Assembly: GCA_003818675.1 (NCBI GenBank)
Contig: RPPD01000136.1
Span: 1 to 6,520 of the forward strand
Source of the DNA: Spirochaetaceae bacterium
GTDB taxonomy: Bacteria > Spirochaetota > Spirochaetia > SZUA-6 > RPPD01
Direction of reading: 5' to 3'
Length of the DNA stretch: 6,520 bases
Shown one piece after another: positions 5,765 through 6,520 of the stretch. The translations under genes were made by a program, and so were the position numbers. Each line of letters begins with the position of its first letter. The first letter of the stretch is position 1. The notes beneath the pieces were generated by a model. It searched no databases, had not been told where the DNA came from, and saw only the letters and a program-made list of their open reading frames with translations.

Positions 5765-6520
5765 ATGGGTGCATTTCACGCATATGACATAAGGGGCTTG
5801 TACGGATCGGAGATAACACCTGCGCTCGCTTACGGTGTGGGCAGGCTTTTTGGAGAATTCAGAAAGGCCAGAAGAGTGCTCGTGGCATATGATGCCAGGC
5901 TTCACTCAAAGGAGCTCTATGATCAGGTGATAGAGGGTCTTCTGGATGCAGGGGCAGATGTTGTTGGCCTTGGTCTTTCATCAACGCCCCAGATGCATTT
6001 TTTCCAGATGAGGGAAAAGTGCGATGCGGGCATCATGGTAACAGCCTCACACAACCCGCGGGACTATCATGGTTTCAAGCTTTTTGACGCAGTAGGCGGT
6101 TCGGTAAGTTATGCCAAGGGTCTTGATAAAATCGAGGCGGCATTGCCTACTGTTGCCAAACTTGAAAAGAAAAAGCGCGGTGCGCTTAAACCGGGCCCGT
6201 CAATTGACGCATATATAGATTTTCTCGCGGGATTGTCTTGCGGGAAGAAATTCTCCTCAAGGATTGTCATTGACACTGCAAATGGTTCAAGCGGTCCGGT
6301 TTTTATGGCACTTGCCAAAAAGCTCGGGCTTGATGCTGTTTTTCTGAATAGCGAGCCAGATGGCAGATTTCCGAACCATGATCCCAATCCTCTCAAGGAT
6401 GAAAGCCGTATACAGATCAGCGAAGCTGTTAAGTCCCACCAGGCTGACTTGGGCGTCATAATGGATGGCGACGGGGACAGGATCATCTTTGTGGACGAGA
6501 AAGGGCGGGCAATTGAGAAT
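5765..6520 (+). CDS. Phosphomannomutase/phosphoglucomutase family enzyme (3' end cut off by window edge)
   Basis: N-terminal 252 residues of a cytoplasmic alpha-D-phosphohexomutase, which interconverts hexose 6-phosphate and hexose 1-phosphate through a phosphoserine enzyme, feeding GDP-mannose or UDP-glucose type precursors. The frame is open from the ATG at 5765 to the end; family members are usually about 450-460 aa, so a little over half is present. Visible motifs: YDIRG (7-11), active-site TASHNP (93-98) with phosphoserine Ser95, the domain 2 segment PDGRFPNHDPNP (198-209), and the magnesium loop DGDGDR (234-239). YDIRG and TASHNP fit the PMM/PGM (AlgC/ManB-like) branch better than GlmM, which usually has GTDGIRG. 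The sugar-specificity loop in domain 3 lies outside the window, so mannose versus glucose cannot be decided. AAGGAG at 5751-5756 lies 8 nt upstream. The 18-nt gap from the lipoprotein stop implies one transcript. Confidence 0.95.
   Translation, partial: MGAFHAYDIRGLYGSEITPALAYGVGRLFGEFRKARRVLVAYDARLHSKELYDQVIEGLLDAGADVVGLGLSSTPQMHFFQMREKCDAGIMVTASHNPRDYHGFKLFDAVGGSVSYAKGLDKIEAALPTVAKLEKKKRGALKPGPSIDAYIDFLAGLSCGKKFSSRIVIDTANGSSGPVFMALAKKLGLDAVFLNSEPDGRFPNHDPNPLKDESRIQISEAVKSHQADLGVIMDGDGDRIIFVDEKGRAIEN

Noticed and set aside
6109..6486. 125-codon minus-strand frame opposite the mutase
   Set aside because: It is antisense to the TASHNP/DGDGDR mutase frame and has no ribosome binding context of note.

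Overview
The window reads as a piece of chromosome from a spirochaete, probably of the Treponema/Spirochaeta kind. The main support is the lipoprotein at 4448-5746. Its relaxed lipobox, the SH3-like stretch built around LPIREKPDS and a C-terminal beta-rich domain match a lipoprotein type I associate with treponemes; this is recalled from family knowledge, not from a search. Base composition looks moderate (mid-40s percent G+C by eye) and even across the window. I see no mobile element, RNA gene, CRISPR array or composition break.

Minus strand, 4319 down to 1: four genes read leftward. First is an unrecognised membrane-anchored protein of 248 aa (4319-3573). After a gap of about 135 nt comes a MacB/LolCDE-type ABC module: an ATPase (3437-2745), a first FtsX-fold permease (2748-1372) whose GTG start overlaps the ATPase stop, and a second permease (1356 to beyond the left edge). 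The two permeases share topology but differ clearly in sequence, so the expected transporter is a heterodimer of permeases with two copies of the ATPase. Such machines usually work on substrates in or next to the inner membrane (lipoproteins, lipids, peptides, drugs); the substrate here is unknown.

Plus strand, 4448 to 6520: the SH3-like lipoprotein is followed 18 nt later by the first 252 codons of a phosphomannomutase/phosphoglucomutase-family enzyme, with YDIRG, TASHNP and DGDGDR all intact. They look co-transcribed from a good sigma-70-type promoter (TTGCAA-N16-TACAAT) in the divergent intergenic region 4320-4447. That region also holds an imperfectly supported operator-like inverted repeat around the -35 box.

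Together the window is an envelope-oriented neighbourhood: transporter, anchored unknown protein, surface or periplasmic lipoprotein and a sugar-phosphate mutase that feeds glycan precursors. Nothing here is proven to be a new system. The least explained items are the 248-aa anchored protein and the substrate of the transporter it precedes.
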